From the NCBI RefSeq assembly GCF_032921865.1, contig NZ_CP136684.1, forward strand, positions 2,081,001-2,145,000: a stretch of DNA of 64,000 bases. The letters are read 5' to 3'. The notes below the pieces were generated by a model. The model did no database searches. It was not told where the DNA came from and was given only the letters and a program-made list of their open reading frames with translations. Position 1 is the first letter of the stretch. Each line of letters starts with the position of its first letter. This stretch comes from Thalassospira lucentensis (GTDB lineage: Bacteria; Pseudomonadota; Alphaproteobacteria; Rhodospirillales; Thalassospiraceae). The translations under genes and the position numbers were made by a program. This document shows, in pieces, positions 36,506 through 46,074 of this stretch.

Positions 36506-37471
36506 CTAAATGGCGAACTGTTTATCCCGGCCATGTGGCTGATCAAGATCAAGAACTGGTCCCTTGGGTACGATACCCGTTGGGTTGATCATCAGGTGGC
36601 TTTCGTAATAGTGCCCCTTGATGTGATCAAAGCATACGGTCTGTTGGATGCCGGGGACCTGATAAAGCTCGCGTGTATGGCCCCAAAGATTCGGGTAATC
36701 CTTCAGCATTTTCAGATTGCATTTGAAATGCCCGTGATAAACCGGGTCGAAACGGATCAAGGTGGTGAATAGTCGCCAGTCAGCCTCTGTCAGCCGATCA
36801 CCCGTCAGATAGCGATTGGATGACAGACGGTCTTCGAGCCAATCCAGCGTGCCAAAAAGCGTCGTTACCGCATCTTCATAGGCATCCTGTGCCGTAGCAA
36901 AGCCGGATTTGTAAACACCATTATTTACGTCATTATAGACGCGGTCATTGATCGCATCGATTTCGGTGCGCAAATCTTCGGGATAATAATCACCTGGTTT
37001 GGCACCCAGATCATCAAAGGCGGTGTTGAGCATCCGGATGATGTCAGCAGACTCATTGCTGACAATCCGGTTGGTTTTCTTGTCCCACAGTACCGGCACC
37101 GTAACGCGCCCGGTGTACTCGGGTTTTGCTGCTGTATAAATCTGATGCATGAAACGGTGATTACCAAGATGATCGGGCAATCCTTCATCGGGGGAAAATT
37201 CCCAACCGTTTTCAAGCATGCGCCAATGTACAACCGACACCGAAATCAAATCTTCCAGTCCTTTGAGGGCGCGAAAGATCAGTGTGCGATGCGCCCACGG
37301 GCAGGCATACGAAACATATAGATGATAGCGACCGGCTTCGGCTGGAAATTCTGCGCCACTGTCTTTCGACAGCCAGTTTCGGAATGCGGAATCCTGACGC
37401 TTGAACTTGCCGCCGGTCGATTTCGTGTCGTACCATTGGTCTTTCCATTCTCCATCGACCAAAAGGCCCAT
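36506..37471 (-). CDS. Glutathionyl-hydroquinone reductase (Xi-class GST)
   Basis: 321 residues. The catalytic Cys is in YVSYACPWAHRTLIF (Cys 57), the signature of the Omega-like/Xi class that reduces glutathionyl-hydroquinones, as in YqjG and PcpF. The partner segments VPVLWDKKTNRIVSNESADIIRM and LTEADWRLFTTLIRFD are present. Diverges from a LysR regulator with a dyad in between, so it is probably that regulator's target. Confidence 0.93.
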   Translation of the reverse strand: MGLLVDGEWKDQWYDTKSTGGKFKRQDSAFRNWLSKDSGAEFPAEAGRYHLYVSYACPWAHRTLIFRALKGLEDLISVSVVHWRMLENGWEFSPDEGLPDHLGNHRFMHQIYTAAKPEYTGRVTVPVLWDKKTNRIVSNESADIIRMLNTAFDDLGAKPGDYYPEDLRTEIDAINDRVYNDVNNGVYKSGFATAQDAYEDAVTTLFGTLDWLEDRLSSNRYLTGDRLTEADWRLFTTLIRFDPVYHGHFKCNLKMLKDYPNLWGHTRELYQVPGIQQTVCFDHIKGHYYESHLMINPTGIVPKGPVLDLDQPHGRDKQFAI

Positions 37472-37588
37472 AATCGTATCCTCCGGCTTTTTGTTGGTCC
37501 CGTGATATGCCGATTACGTGCGGCCGGGGTGGTTGTTCCCATCATCGTCATTTCCCCGTTGAACGCAATCAGGGGATATGACATTAAT

Positions 37589-37609
37589 TTGTTTCCAAAT
37601 AGGCAACAA
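37589..37609. promoter_or_regulatory. Dyad between GST and LysR genes
   Basis: TTGTTTCC (37589-37596) and GGCAACAA (37602-37609) are inverted with 7 of 8 positions matching and a 5-base spacer. It contains a T-N11-A core, the pattern of LysR-type binding sites. It lies 50 bases before the LysR start and 118 bases before the GST start. Confidence 0.5.
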
Positions 37610-37658
37610 TTGCGCGGCAGTGATATAGCAGTGACGCAGCAGGGTGGGGAGCAGGGTG

Positions 37659-38591
37659 ATGCTGATCGGCAATCTGGACGGAATGACGGTTTTTGCCCGT
37701 GTTGTGGAGGAGCAAAGCTTCTCCGGTGCCGCGCGCAAGCTTGCCATGTCCAAATCTGCAGTCAGCAAGCATGTCACGAAGCTTGAAGACAGTCTTGGCA
37801 TCCGACTGCTTAATCGCACGACACGCCGGTTGAGTCTGACCGACGCAGGAGCAACTTTTTATCAGCATTGCGCGCGGGTGGTTGAGGAAATCGAAACAGC
37901 CGAACATGCCCTGACCGATTTGCGCGGTACACCGCGCGGCACACTTCGGATTTCAGCACCTCTGACATTCGGGCAGCGTTACATGCCCGATCTGGTGTCG
38001 GAATTTATGGGTCTGCATCCGGGATTGCATGTCGACATTCATCTGGCCGATCATATGGTTGATCTTGTTGCCGAAGGGTTCGATATGGCAATCCGCATCA
38101 CGCGGTTGAAAGATTCCAGCCTGATTGCCCGCAAGCTTGCCGATTTTAACGGTTATGTTGTGGCATCGCCGGGCTATATCGCCGAACATGGGGAACCCCT
38201 ACACCCGACCGAACTGGCGAACCACAGGACGCTTGCCTATACCAATCTGGCGAACCCGAATGTATGGGAGTTTGAAGGTCCGGAAGGCCAGATCAATGTC
38301 CGCGTCACTCCGGTCATGTCGTGCAACAATGGCGATTTCACTTCGTTCGCGGCCATCCGGGGGCTTGGTATTGCACGCGAACCGGAATTTATCGTTGCCG
38401 AGGCACTTCAAAAAGGATCACTCGTCTCAATCCTGAATGAATATAATTCACTGGCCAGCGGCGGGATTTACGCAGTGTATCCGGAACGGCGTCATCTGCC
38501 GACCAAGGTACGTATCTTTATTGATTTTCTGGTTGAAAAGTTTCGTGGCGGATTGTGCAATTTCCACAAAACAATGTTTCCGTCCGATTAG
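37659..38591 (+). CDS. LysR family transcriptional regulator
   Basis: About 310 residues from ATG 37659, which follows GGGGAG; the open frame starts at GTG 37644. The N-terminal helix-turn-helix is SFSGAARKLAMSKSAVSKHVTKLE, and the effector domain begins with GTLRISAPLTFGQRYMPDLVSEFM. It resembles the DsdC/AaeR-like branch that often regulates redox enzymes. It ends 2 bases before the convergent VWA gene. Confidence 0.92.
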   Translation: MLIGNLDGMTVFARVVEEQSFSGAARKLAMSKSAVSKHVTKLEDSLGIRLLNRTTRRLSLTDAGATFYQHCARVVEEIETAEHALTDLRGTPRGTLRISAPLTFGQRYMPDLVSEFMGLHPGLHVDIHLADHMVDLVAEGFDMAIRITRLKDSSLIARKLADFNGYVVASPGYIAEHGEPLHPTELANHRTLAYTNLANPNVWEFEGPEGQINVRVTPVMSCNNGDFTSFAAIRGLGIAREPEFIVAEALQKGSLVSILNEYNSLASGGIYAVYPERRHLPTKVRIFIDFLVEKFRGGLCNFHKTMFPSD

Positions 38592-38593
38592 GA

Positions 38594-40669
38594 CTACTTG
38601 CTTTCGATCCGCCAGCCAATCAGGCATATAAGCCCGAGCAGAACAGCAACGACCGGCAGCGGCAAAAGATTGGTAATGCCGCCGATCACGGTACGATAGC
38701 TTTCCGTTTCCATCAGACCAGCCCAGTTGGTACCGTTCCAGATACGGTCATCCTCTACCCGGCGGAAATCGGGAAGTCCTTTTTCGATACGGTCGATATA
38801 TCCGCCATTGGCTAGAACCAGATCCCGTAGAAGATCGGGCGTGGAATTGGTGTTGCGGCGCTCACTGGTCAAAACATCACGGTCAACATGCAGGGCTGAT
38901 TGGGTGCCACCTTCGCGATCAAGTGTCTGAACGCGGATCAGGCCCCGTTCCGCAATCGGTAAAGTAGCCTGCCAGGTCTGGTCGGATTGCCGTTCAAAGG
39001 TGGTGCGGACAATCTCGCCGGTTTCCGGATTGGCGCCGGTTGCGGTTGTTGGTTCCGCCCCGATCTTTCGCCAGGTCAGGTTCAGGCTTTTGCCATCGGC
39101 ACTGCGTTCCGTGGTGATGGTGTTTTCATCAAGCGCCGGTTCCTTCATCAGCCAGTGCGACAATCGGCGCAGCATTTCAGCAATCGGTCCACCACCATCA
39201 TGGCCGCGCTGCCACAGCCACATCTGATCCGAGCTCAGCATCGCCGCCCGACCTTCTTCGATCCGGCGCAAGGACAGCAATGGCAATTGATCCGCGCCGG
39301 TCAGAAGGGTCATGACATTGTTGTCGGCTTCCCGGGTTTCGATCTGACGGTACCAGTGCCCCCATTTGGGCGGTGTATTGACCGATCCTGCAATCGGGGC
39401 CGTAACCGGGTGAATGCGCCCGGCGGTGTTTACCTGCGGGACAAAGGGTTGTTCAATGACGCGGCCGGTGACACGAACCGGCATTAAATCACCCAGGACC
39501 GTGTTCGAAAGTCCGTCAGGACCCAAATATTCCGGCCCGGCGACGACAAGTGCGGCACCGCCCCATTTTACATAATCCACGACCTTTTCAAGATAATGCG
39601 GCGGAAGCACGCCACGCATCTGATAGCGATCAAAAATGATCAGATCGAACTGGCGAAGACGAACCTCAAACAGATCCCGGATCGGAAACGGGATGAGGGC
39701 CAATTCGTTGATCGGTGTATCGTCGCCTTTTTCCGGCGGGCGCAGGATGGTGAAATGCACCAGATCAACACCCGGGTCGGCACGCAGAAGGTTACGCCAG
39801 GCCCGTTCGCCGGGGTGTGGTTCCCCCGAAAGCAGCAGAACGCGCAGCCGGTCGCGTACACCGGTCGTTTCAAGGATCAGCCGGTTGTTTGTCTGATCTG
39901 TTTCGTTCGGACTTTCTTCCATTCGCAGTTCGGCGATGACAGGTCCGGCATGCGGAACGGGAATGGTTACGCGATGCGGTTCATTTGCGGGTAGTGTGAG
40001 ATTACGTTCGCTTCCGTCTTCATGTAACATTCGAACCGATACGGGGCTTCCGGTGGCAAGGCTGTGATCAATGGCTTCGACCATAAAATCCGCATTTTTG
40101 CCAACGATGCCGTAATCGGCTGTCTGGCGGATTTGCAAACGCCGGTCGCGTTCGTCTTCGCGTCCGGTGATGAGGGCATGAAGCGGTGCGCCCAAATCCA
40201 GATTCGCCGGAATGTCGTGAATCTGGCCGTCGGTGATCATCACGACACCGCCCAGTCTTTCGCGCGGGATACCGCCAAGAAGTCGGTCAAGGGCGGAAAA
40301 TATACGGGTGTCCGTTTCGCCCGGAACGTCCTCAATACGTAGCTCGATACTGGGATCGTCGGCAAAACGGTTACGTATCTGCGAAATAGCGGCATCGGTT
40401 TGGTCCATACGACCGCCGATATTCTGGCTGCTAGAACGGTCAACCAGCACCAGGACGATGTCGCTCAGTTTTTCGCGGTTCTGATCGGTAAATTGCGGGG
40501 CAATCAGGGCAAGCAACATGATCGCCATTACGATTGCCCGCCAGATCGTGCCACGCAGACGAAACACGGCAAACAGCAGGATTGCTGCGACGCAGATTAC
40601 CGCAAGGATCTGAAGTAGTCCGATATCAAGTAACGGTGCGATCTGAAAGTCCTGCCAGTTTCGGTTCAT
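38594..40669 (-). CDS. Membrane protein with VWA and amidotransferase-like regions
   Basis: 691 residues with two N-terminal helices (LLQILAVICVAAILLFAVF and AIVMAIMLLALIAP) and one near the C-terminus (LPLPVVAVLLGLICLIGW). Between them lies a VWA-like region with the MIDAS motif DRSSS near residue 77 and VVMITDGQ near residue 142, then a class I amidotransferase-like region (RQFDLIIFDRYQ; WGGAALVVAGPEYLG) without an obvious catalytic triad. It is the last gene of the MoxR operon and overlaps the previous gene by 4 bases. Probably a scaffold or substrate of the MoxR chaperone system; function unknown. Confidence 0.8.
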   Translation of the reverse strand: MNRNWQDFQIAPLLDIGLLQILAVICVAAILLFAVFRLRGTIWRAIVMAIMLLALIAPQFTDQNREKLSDIVLVLVDRSSSQNIGGRMDQTDAAISQIRNRFADDPSIELRIEDVPGETDTRIFSALDRLLGGIPRERLGGVVMITDGQIHDIPANLDLGAPLHALITGREDERDRRLQIRQTADYGIVGKNADFMVEAIDHSLATGSPVSVRMLHEDGSERNLTLPANEPHRVTIPVPHAGPVIAELRMEESPNETDQTNNRLILETTGVRDRLRVLLLSGEPHPGERAWRNLLRADPGVDLVHFTILRPPEKGDDTPINELALIPFPIRDLFEVRLRQFDLIIFDRYQMRGVLPPHYLEKVVDYVKWGGAALVVAGPEYLGPDGLSNTVLGDLMPVRVTGRVIEQPFVPQVNTAGRIHPVTAPIAGSVNTPPKWGHWYRQIETREADNNVMTLLTGADQLPLLSLRRIEEGRAAMLSSDQMWLWQRGHDGGGPIAEMLRRLSHWLMKEPALDENTITTERSADGKSLNLTWRKIGAEPTTATGANPETGEIVRTTFERQSDQTWQATLPIAERGLIRVQTLDREGGTQSALHVDRDVLTSERRNTNSTPDLLRDLVLANGGYIDRIEKGLPDFRRVEDDRIWNGTNWAGLMETESYRTVIGGITNLLPLPVVAVLLGLICLIGWRIESK

Positions 40670-43383
40670 CGGCCAAGCCTTTCAAGGATCGCAGGCAAAT
40701 GAACCTGATCCCCCTTGTAGCTGCCAGTCAGCGCGTACATCACCAGATTGACACCGAAGCGCCATGCCATTTCGCGCTGCCGCGGGGAAATATCATCCGT
40801 GCGGTTCTCAGCTGTGCGGCCTTCTTCCAGCATCCAGGCGGATGCCCAGTCATTACCGCCAAACAAAACAGATGCAACACCATCCAGCCGTTGATCCGGA
40901 CGGGCATCAAGCCAAAGCGGTGCCGCGAAACGCCCATAGGCATGATCAAGCAGATAGAAGCTGCGAAAAAGGATGTGATCGCCGGGTGCCTTGTCCAGTA
41001 TCGGAATTTCAAGCCCGGCAAGCAGGCGACGCAGTCGGGCTGGCTCAACTTCCTGATCACGACTGTCGATCAGTATCATTCCTCCGCTGTCGAGATACCG
41101 GTTGATACGCGTCTGGGCAAATTCCGAAAACGGCTGTTGCCCGTCAACCAGCGGCCAGTAGATCAGCGGATAAAAACTAAGATCATCTGCTTCAGGGTCA
41201 ATCGCATCTGCCGGTGCCAGATCGGCGGCACTGCGCCGGCGCAGAATTTCGGTCAGGCCCGCAAGTCCCGATTGGCTGAGGCGATCAATCGGGGCAACGT
41301 CGGTCTTGAGATATGCCAGACGCGGCTGTAATGCGGCGGCCTGCGTTTCGACAGCTTGGGCGCTGTTACTAGTGCCAACAGTCATTGCTGTTGCCGCAGT
41401 GCCAATAAATGCAATCATAAGCACAGAGGTAAGAGCATCACTGCGCCGGGAGCGTCTTAAACTGACATGGTGAACCAGTATCAATGCAACCCCGTCAAAG
41501 ATCAGAAGCAGCATCGCTACCATCAGGCACATCGCAGCGAGATCAATCTGGTCCTGGTTGGTGATCTGCCTGATTGTTACGTCAGAAGGCCAGCGAATCT
41601 GATGATCCAGATTTTGAAGGGATGAACCAAGGTTAAAGGCAACAGCCTGGCCGTTTTCCCCATATATGCCAGGTGGGTGCCGTGGGCCGGGAACCGGTAG
41701 CGGCATCCGCAATGGGAGGATCGTCGCATCGGGCTGATGGGCACGCCCGAAGCCGTCAAGGACAGACTGGGGGGGCAGGCTTGTTTGCAGTTCCGCGTCC
41801 GAACGATCACTTGGGCTGGCAAGAGGCAAAAGGCGCTGCCAGATTTCGACGAACAAACCCGACATCGGCAGGTTCGACCAGTCGGCCCACGGGGTTACAT
41901 GGAACAGAACAATTCGCCCAGCATTGCGTGGTGCGCTGGTAACAAGTGGGGTACCATCGGTCAGACGCGCCCAGGTCTTGGCAACAATATCCGGATCAGG
42001 TTCGGCAAGAAGTTGTCGGTTTACAGTAATTTCCTCGGGAATGGTGATCCCGGAAAACGGGCTGGTTTCAGGAAATGCCAGAAGACGTTTCGGTTTCTCC
42101 CATGACATCGATCCACCGAAATCACGATTACCCAGGCGAAGGGTTACAGGCAGGAATTCCGGTTCGACTTCGGTTGTGCTGTCACCAGCAAACCGCACCA
42201 ACATGCCGCCATCTCTGAGCCAACGTTCAAGGGCGTTATACTGGCTCCCGAGGCCCGAAATCGGACCGGCCACAACCAGAATATCCATCCCGCCTTCAAG
42301 CAGTTTTCCAAGCGGTGCATAGGTCACATCCGCATAGGGCGAAATTGCGCGATCAAGGAAGAAATATCGATCTGACAGGAGGACCGGACTATCGCCGGAG
42401 CTTACAATCACACCAACTTTGCGCTGCTGCCAGCGGGCACCGGTCTGAAAGACGGTGGCTGCGGATTCAATGCCTTCAATTCCGACCGACTGGATCGAAT
42501 TGGTGATATCACTGGGCAGGGGGATTTCGGCTTCGGTTCGGTTTGTGGCCGGGGAAATTTCTACCTTGTGCCGCAATAGAACTCGGCCAAGTTCATTTCG
42601 GGCCAGAAGAACAATTTCGCGCGGAGCATCAATATTTTGATGGGTCAGCGTTGTGCCAAGTCCGGTCCGGTTACGGATCAGCGACTGCACAGCAATCCGG
42701 TTATCCCGATCAGGTCCAAGTACGGTAATCGGAGCGATTGTTGCCAGATCATTGGCAAGATCGGCTTTGCCGGATTGTTCCATATTGTCGGTCAGCCACA
42801 AAATGCTGCCTATGGAATTGGCCATATACTGATGATCGGCAATCTGATTGGACAAAGCGGCATAATCCGGTGCCCAGGGGCGAGGATGCAGACGATCAAT
42901 GAAGCGTTCGGCCTCATGCGGGGATACCGGACCGATGATGTCGGGGAGGCGGGTTGTGGTTGCCCCCGAAGCTTCCGGCGCGGTTTGCGCGATATAGATG
43001 CTGCGCAGGTCAAGTCGTGCCTGATTTATAATCTGACGCAGACCCGTCCGATATTCCGTCCAGTTTGCTGCGGATGACCAGCTATTGTCGGCGATGACAA
43101 GAAGGGCACCTTCGTTTTGCGAAAACTCTGTCCGGTTCAGAACCGGTCGGGAGGCCGCCAAAATCAGCATGGTGAGGATCAGGCAACGCAATATCGTCTG
43201 CCAGATAGGTGCGCGTTGCATGTCGCGCCGGTTGGCACGCAGCCCCCGCAATAGCCGGGCCGCCGGAAACACGATTTGTTTCGGAGCCCTGGGTGCTGAG
43301 CGGATAATAAGCCAGACAATCGGCAAAACCAGCAAACCGGCAAGCATTGCAGGATATAAAAACGTTATCGCCGCAAGGTTCAT
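40666..43383 (-). CDS. BatA-like / DUF4159 membrane protein
   Basis: 905 residues. The N-terminal 90 residues match the BatA/aerotolerance N-terminal domain (MNLAAITFLYPAMLAGLL, with LPIVWLI after it). A VWA-like region follows with DNSWS (MIDAS-type) near residue 99 and LWLTDNMEQ. Further helices lie near residues 614-635 and 650-672. The C-terminal 200 residues are DUF4159: LSFYPLIYWPLVDGQQPFS and the end segment NLVMYALTGSYKGDQVHLP. Overlaps both neighbours by 4 bases (ATGA). Probably inner-membrane, with domains facing the periplasm. Confidence 0.85.
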   Translation of the reverse strand: MNLAAITFLYPAMLAGLLVLPIVWLIIRSAPRAPKQIVFPAARLLRGLRANRRDMQRAPIWQTILRCLILTMLILAASRPVLNRTEFSQNEGALLVIADNSWSSAANWTEYRTGLRQIINQARLDLRSIYIAQTAPEASGATTTRLPDIIGPVSPHEAERFIDRLHPRPWAPDYAALSNQIADHQYMANSIGSILWLTDNMEQSGKADLANDLATIAPITVLGPDRDNRIAVQSLIRNRTGLGTTLTHQNIDAPREIVLLARNELGRVLLRHKVEISPATNRTEAEIPLPSDITNSIQSVGIEGIESAATVFQTGARWQQRKVGVIVSSGDSPVLLSDRYFFLDRAISPYADVTYAPLGKLLEGGMDILVVAGPISGLGSQYNALERWLRDGGMLVRFAGDSTTEVEPEFLPVTLRLGNRDFGGSMSWEKPKRLLAFPETSPFSGITIPEEITVNRQLLAEPDPDIVAKTWARLTDGTPLVTSAPRNAGRIVLFHVTPWADWSNLPMSGLFVEIWQRLLPLASPSDRSDAELQTSLPPQSVLDGFGRAHQPDATILPLRMPLPVPGPRHPPGIYGENGQAVAFNLGSSLQNLDHQIRWPSDVTIRQITNQDQIDLAAMCLMVAMLLLIFDGVALILVHHVSLRRSRRSDALTSVLMIAFIGTAATAMTVGTSNSAQAVETQAAALQPRLAYLKTDVAPIDRLSQSGLAGLTEILRRRSAADLAPADAIDPEADDLSFYPLIYWPLVDGQQPFSEFAQTRINRYLDSGGMILIDSRDQEVEPARLRRLLAGLEIPILDKAPGDHILFRSFYLLDHAYGRFAAPLWLDARPDQRLDGVASVLFGGNDWASAWMLEEGRTAENRTDDISPRQREMAWRFGVNLVMYALTGSYKGDQVHLPAILERLGR

Positions 43384-44333
43384 CGCGGCCTCGTCGTGCT
43401 ATTGCGGTTCATCGCCGGACGCCCGCGCCCGTTCGATCCACTTTGGCTCTGGCGTTCGCTCAGATGCTGATAAAGTGCAAGCAGCGTAGGGCTTGCACTT
43501 TCCGATGTCACATGCTGATCGCACAGCCAGTCATTTTCGCGTGCAGCATCGCGAATGTCGGCACGCCATGTTTTAGCACGTTGCCGGAAACCTTCCCGAA
43601 GATCTTCAAACCTTTCGCTGCGGTAAATCATCTGGTCGTCGGTATCCATGAAATTGACCCGTCCGGTAAAGGGGGGCTCGATCTCAGCGGGATCAAGGAC
43701 ATGTACCAGCGCGCCGTCATTCTGATACTGGCCAAGGGTTTTGATCGCGCGAACCGGTGACTGGTTACTGTCCACGAACTCCAGAAAATCACCAAGTACC
43801 AGAACCGAATGTTTGCGACCGGCATGCATCGCACCGGCATGGTTGGTGATGTTGTCCGGACTTGCCAGCATGGCATGGGCCAGTTTTTCAAGATGTTCGG
43901 CAGATGTGATGCGGGTGCGTTCGGCATCGAACGTTCCGACCGTTTCCCCGTTACGCAGCAGCAAATCAGCCAGTGCGATGGAAATGATCAGGGTACGTTC
44001 GGCCTTGAACGGGATGTCCCGTGCCGATGACCAGTACATGGAGGGGGATAGAACCGGCCATATCCAGTAATTGTGGCTTGCCTGCCATTCGGTCTGGCGG
44101 ATGAAGGTATGATCACTGCGCGCGGAACGGCGCCAGTCGATCTGGTTGGTTGGATCACCCGTGATATAGGGGCGGAATTGCCAGAAATCGCTGCCGGGAC
44201 CAACCTTACGGTTGCCATGAAGGCCACTTCGCAGGCTGATCGCCATGCGTCGGCTTTCATCGATCAGTTGCGGCAATCGGGCCGCCAGTGCCTGCGCGGC
44301 TGCAACATGATCGTGGACCGCGGCCAATGCCAA
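43380..44333 (-). CDS. DUF58 domain protein
   Basis: 317 residues with the DUF58 core GSDFWQFRPYITGDPTNQIDW near residue 50, the arginine pair RRSARSD after it and a VWA-like fold without a full MIDAS. DUF58 proteins accompany MoxR ATPases everywhere. The start is TTG at 44331-44333, 3 bases after the MoxR stop and behind GGAG. It overlaps the next gene by 4 bases. Confidence 0.88.
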   Translation of the reverse strand: MALAAVHDHVAAAQALAARLPQLIDESRRMAISLRSGLHGNRKVGPGSDFWQFRPYITGDPTNQIDWRRSARSDHTFIRQTEWQASHNYWIWPVLSPSMYWSSARDIPFKAERTLIISIALADLLLRNGETVGTFDAERTRITSAEHLEKLAHAMLASPDNITNHAGAMHAGRKHSVLVLGDFLEFVDSNQSPVRAIKTLGQYQNDGALVHVLDPAEIEPPFTGRVNFMDTDDQMIYRSERFEDLREGFRQRAKTWRADIRDAARENDWLCDQHVTSESASPTLLALYQHLSERQSQSGSNGRGRPAMNRNSTTRPR

Positions 44334-44336
44334 TTC

Positions 44337-45374
44337 CTATTTCTCCTGCAGATAATCCAGCGCGTTGGTAATCAGGCCCCGTGCGGTAAAGCCTTCGGCC
44401 CGGGCCCCGTAAGTCAATCCGAAGCGATGGCGCAGAACCGGAACGGCAAGGGCTTCTATATCCTCAATTGAGGGTGCGAAACGGCCAAACAGCATGGCCC
44501 GCGCACGACAGGCAAGTGACAGCGCCTGTGCCGCGCGTGTGCCGGGACCCCAGGCAACATTATCGCGTATATCGGCCATATGCGTGCTTTCGGGGCGACA
44601 TTCGCGGCAAAGGGCGATGATGGTATCAAGCACCCGGTCAGGCATCGGCAGGCGACGGACAAAATCCTGCGCCTCGGCCAGATCGTCCGCCTGAAGAACC
44701 TGCCTTGGGCGCACCGGATAGCGTCCGGTGGTTTCGGTCACGATGCGGCGTTCTTCATCCTGATCTGGATAGCCTAGCCGGACTTCCAGAAGAAAGCGGT
44801 CAAGCTGTGCTTCGGGCAGGGGATAGGTGCCTTCCTGTTCCAGCGGGTTCTGGGTGGCCAGAACGTGGAACGGTTCAGGAAGCTTGTGGCTGTAACCGGC
44901 GACGGATACCTCGCGTTCCTGCATGGCCTGCAACAGGGCGGACTGGGTGCGTGGGCTGGCGCGGTTGATCTCGTCGGCCAGTAGCAACTGGCAGAATACC
45001 GGCCCCTTGATGAACCGGAATGCGCGTTTGCCATCCGCGCCTTCTTCCAGGACTTCGGAGCCAAGGATATCTGCTGGCATCAGGTCGGGGGTGAACTGAA
45101 CGCGTTTATCGAGAAGGCCAAGGACCTTGCCCAATGTGTGTGCAAGTAATGACTTTCCAAGGCCGGGTGCACCGACCATCAGGACGTGACCACCAGATAA
45201 AATGCCGATAAGTGTTTGCTCTACGGCCTCATTCTGCCCAAATATAACAGATGAAACCATCTTGCGGGCTTCGTCCAAACGGCCAACACAGGCGTCAAGT
45301 CGCGCTGCGTCGCGTTCAAGGCTGCTGTCTTGTGAGAGTCCCATTTCTTCGGGAAAACGTGGCGCGTTTGTCAT
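44337..45374 (-). CDS. MoxR family AAA+ ATPase
   Basis: 345 residues: Walker A GAPGLGKSLLAHTL near residue 70, Walker B LLLADEINRASPRTQSALLQAM near residue 132, sensor 1 VLATQNPLEQEGTYPLPEAQ and an Arg finger-like LDRFLLEVRLGYP. MoxR proteins are chaperones that mature or activate VWA-containing partners and metal enzymes. First gene of a four-gene operon with all gaps under 4 bases, so its clients are very likely the three downstream products. Confidence 0.94.
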   Translation of the reverse strand: MTNAPRFPEEMGLSQDSSLERDAARLDACVGRLDEARKMVSSVIFGQNEAVEQTLIGILSGGHVLMVGAPGLGKSLLAHTLGKVLGLLDKRVQFTPDLMPADILGSEVLEEGADGKRAFRFIKGPVFCQLLLADEINRASPRTQSALLQAMQEREVSVAGYSHKLPEPFHVLATQNPLEQEGTYPLPEAQLDRFLLEVRLGYPDQDEERRIVTETTGRYPVRPRQVLQADDLAEAQDFVRRLPMPDRVLDTIIALCRECRPESTHMADIRDNVAWGPGTRAAQALSLACRARAMLFGRFAPSIEDIEALAVPVLRHRFGLTYGARAEGFTARGLITNALDYLQEK

Positions 45375-45489
45375 GACAGGAAACTTTGCTTCCTCTGTTG
45401 TGCCGGTAATGGATGCCGGTTACCCAAGAAGGATGGTATCAGCGTAGAACAGGTGCGCAATCTTTTGGTTCCGGACTTAAGTGTATAGC

Positions 45490-46074
45490 ATGAGCAAAAA
45501 CGAAAAAACCGTCGATCTCGCTGAAAAGCTTTGGACCCGTCTGCGTGCCGGAAAACCGGCAGGCGGACGCCATCCGCAGATTTGTGGCGACATACCCATG
45601 TCTATAAGTCGGGATGGAACATGGTTCTATCAAGGTGGTCCGATTGGCAGGATCGAACTTGTCAAACTTTTCTCATCCGTATTGCAACGTGACGAAGAAG
45701 GCGGTCATTGGCTTGTGACTCCGGCCGAAATGGCGCGGATCGAGGTCGAAGACGTTGCGTTTATCGCAGTCGAGATGGAAAAAAACGGCAGGGGGGAGGC
45801 ATCGGTCATTCGGTTCAGAACCAATATCGATCAGTGGGTTGAGCTTGATGAAAGCCACGGTTTGCGGGTGGAGCAGGATCCCGAAACCGGTGAGCCATCG
45901 CCTTATGTGCAGCTTGATCGCGGGCTTGAAGCACGGCTCAACCGGGCGGTATTCTACCAGCTTGTGGACATGGCCGATGAGATTATGGAACCGGAGACCG
46001 GCAAAGTGCGTATCGGTGTTTACAGTCATAATAAGTTCTTCGAGATCGGAACCTTGGAGGAGGCCGACCAATGA
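45490..46074 (+). CDS. DUF1285 domain protein
   Basis: About 194 residues from ATG 45490; GTG 45481 is possible. The DUF1285 core contains DIPMSISRDGTWFYQGGPIGR, LVKLFSSVLQRDEEGGHWLVTPAE and a C-terminal YQLVDMADEI. The family fold is solved in structural genomics but its function is unknown. It overlaps the Nudix gene by 4 bases and heads a set conserved in Alphaproteobacteria (DUF1285, Nudix, DUF6111, cca). Confidence 0.85.
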   Translation: MSKNEKTVDLAEKLWTRLRAGKPAGGRHPQICGDIPMSISRDGTWFYQGGPIGRIELVKLFSSVLQRDEEGGHWLVTPAEMARIEVEDVAFIAVEMEKNGRGEASVIRFRTNIDQWVELDESHGLRVEQDPETGEPSPYVQLDRGLEARLNRAVFYQLVDMADEIMEPETGKVRIGVYSHNKFFEIGTLEEADQ

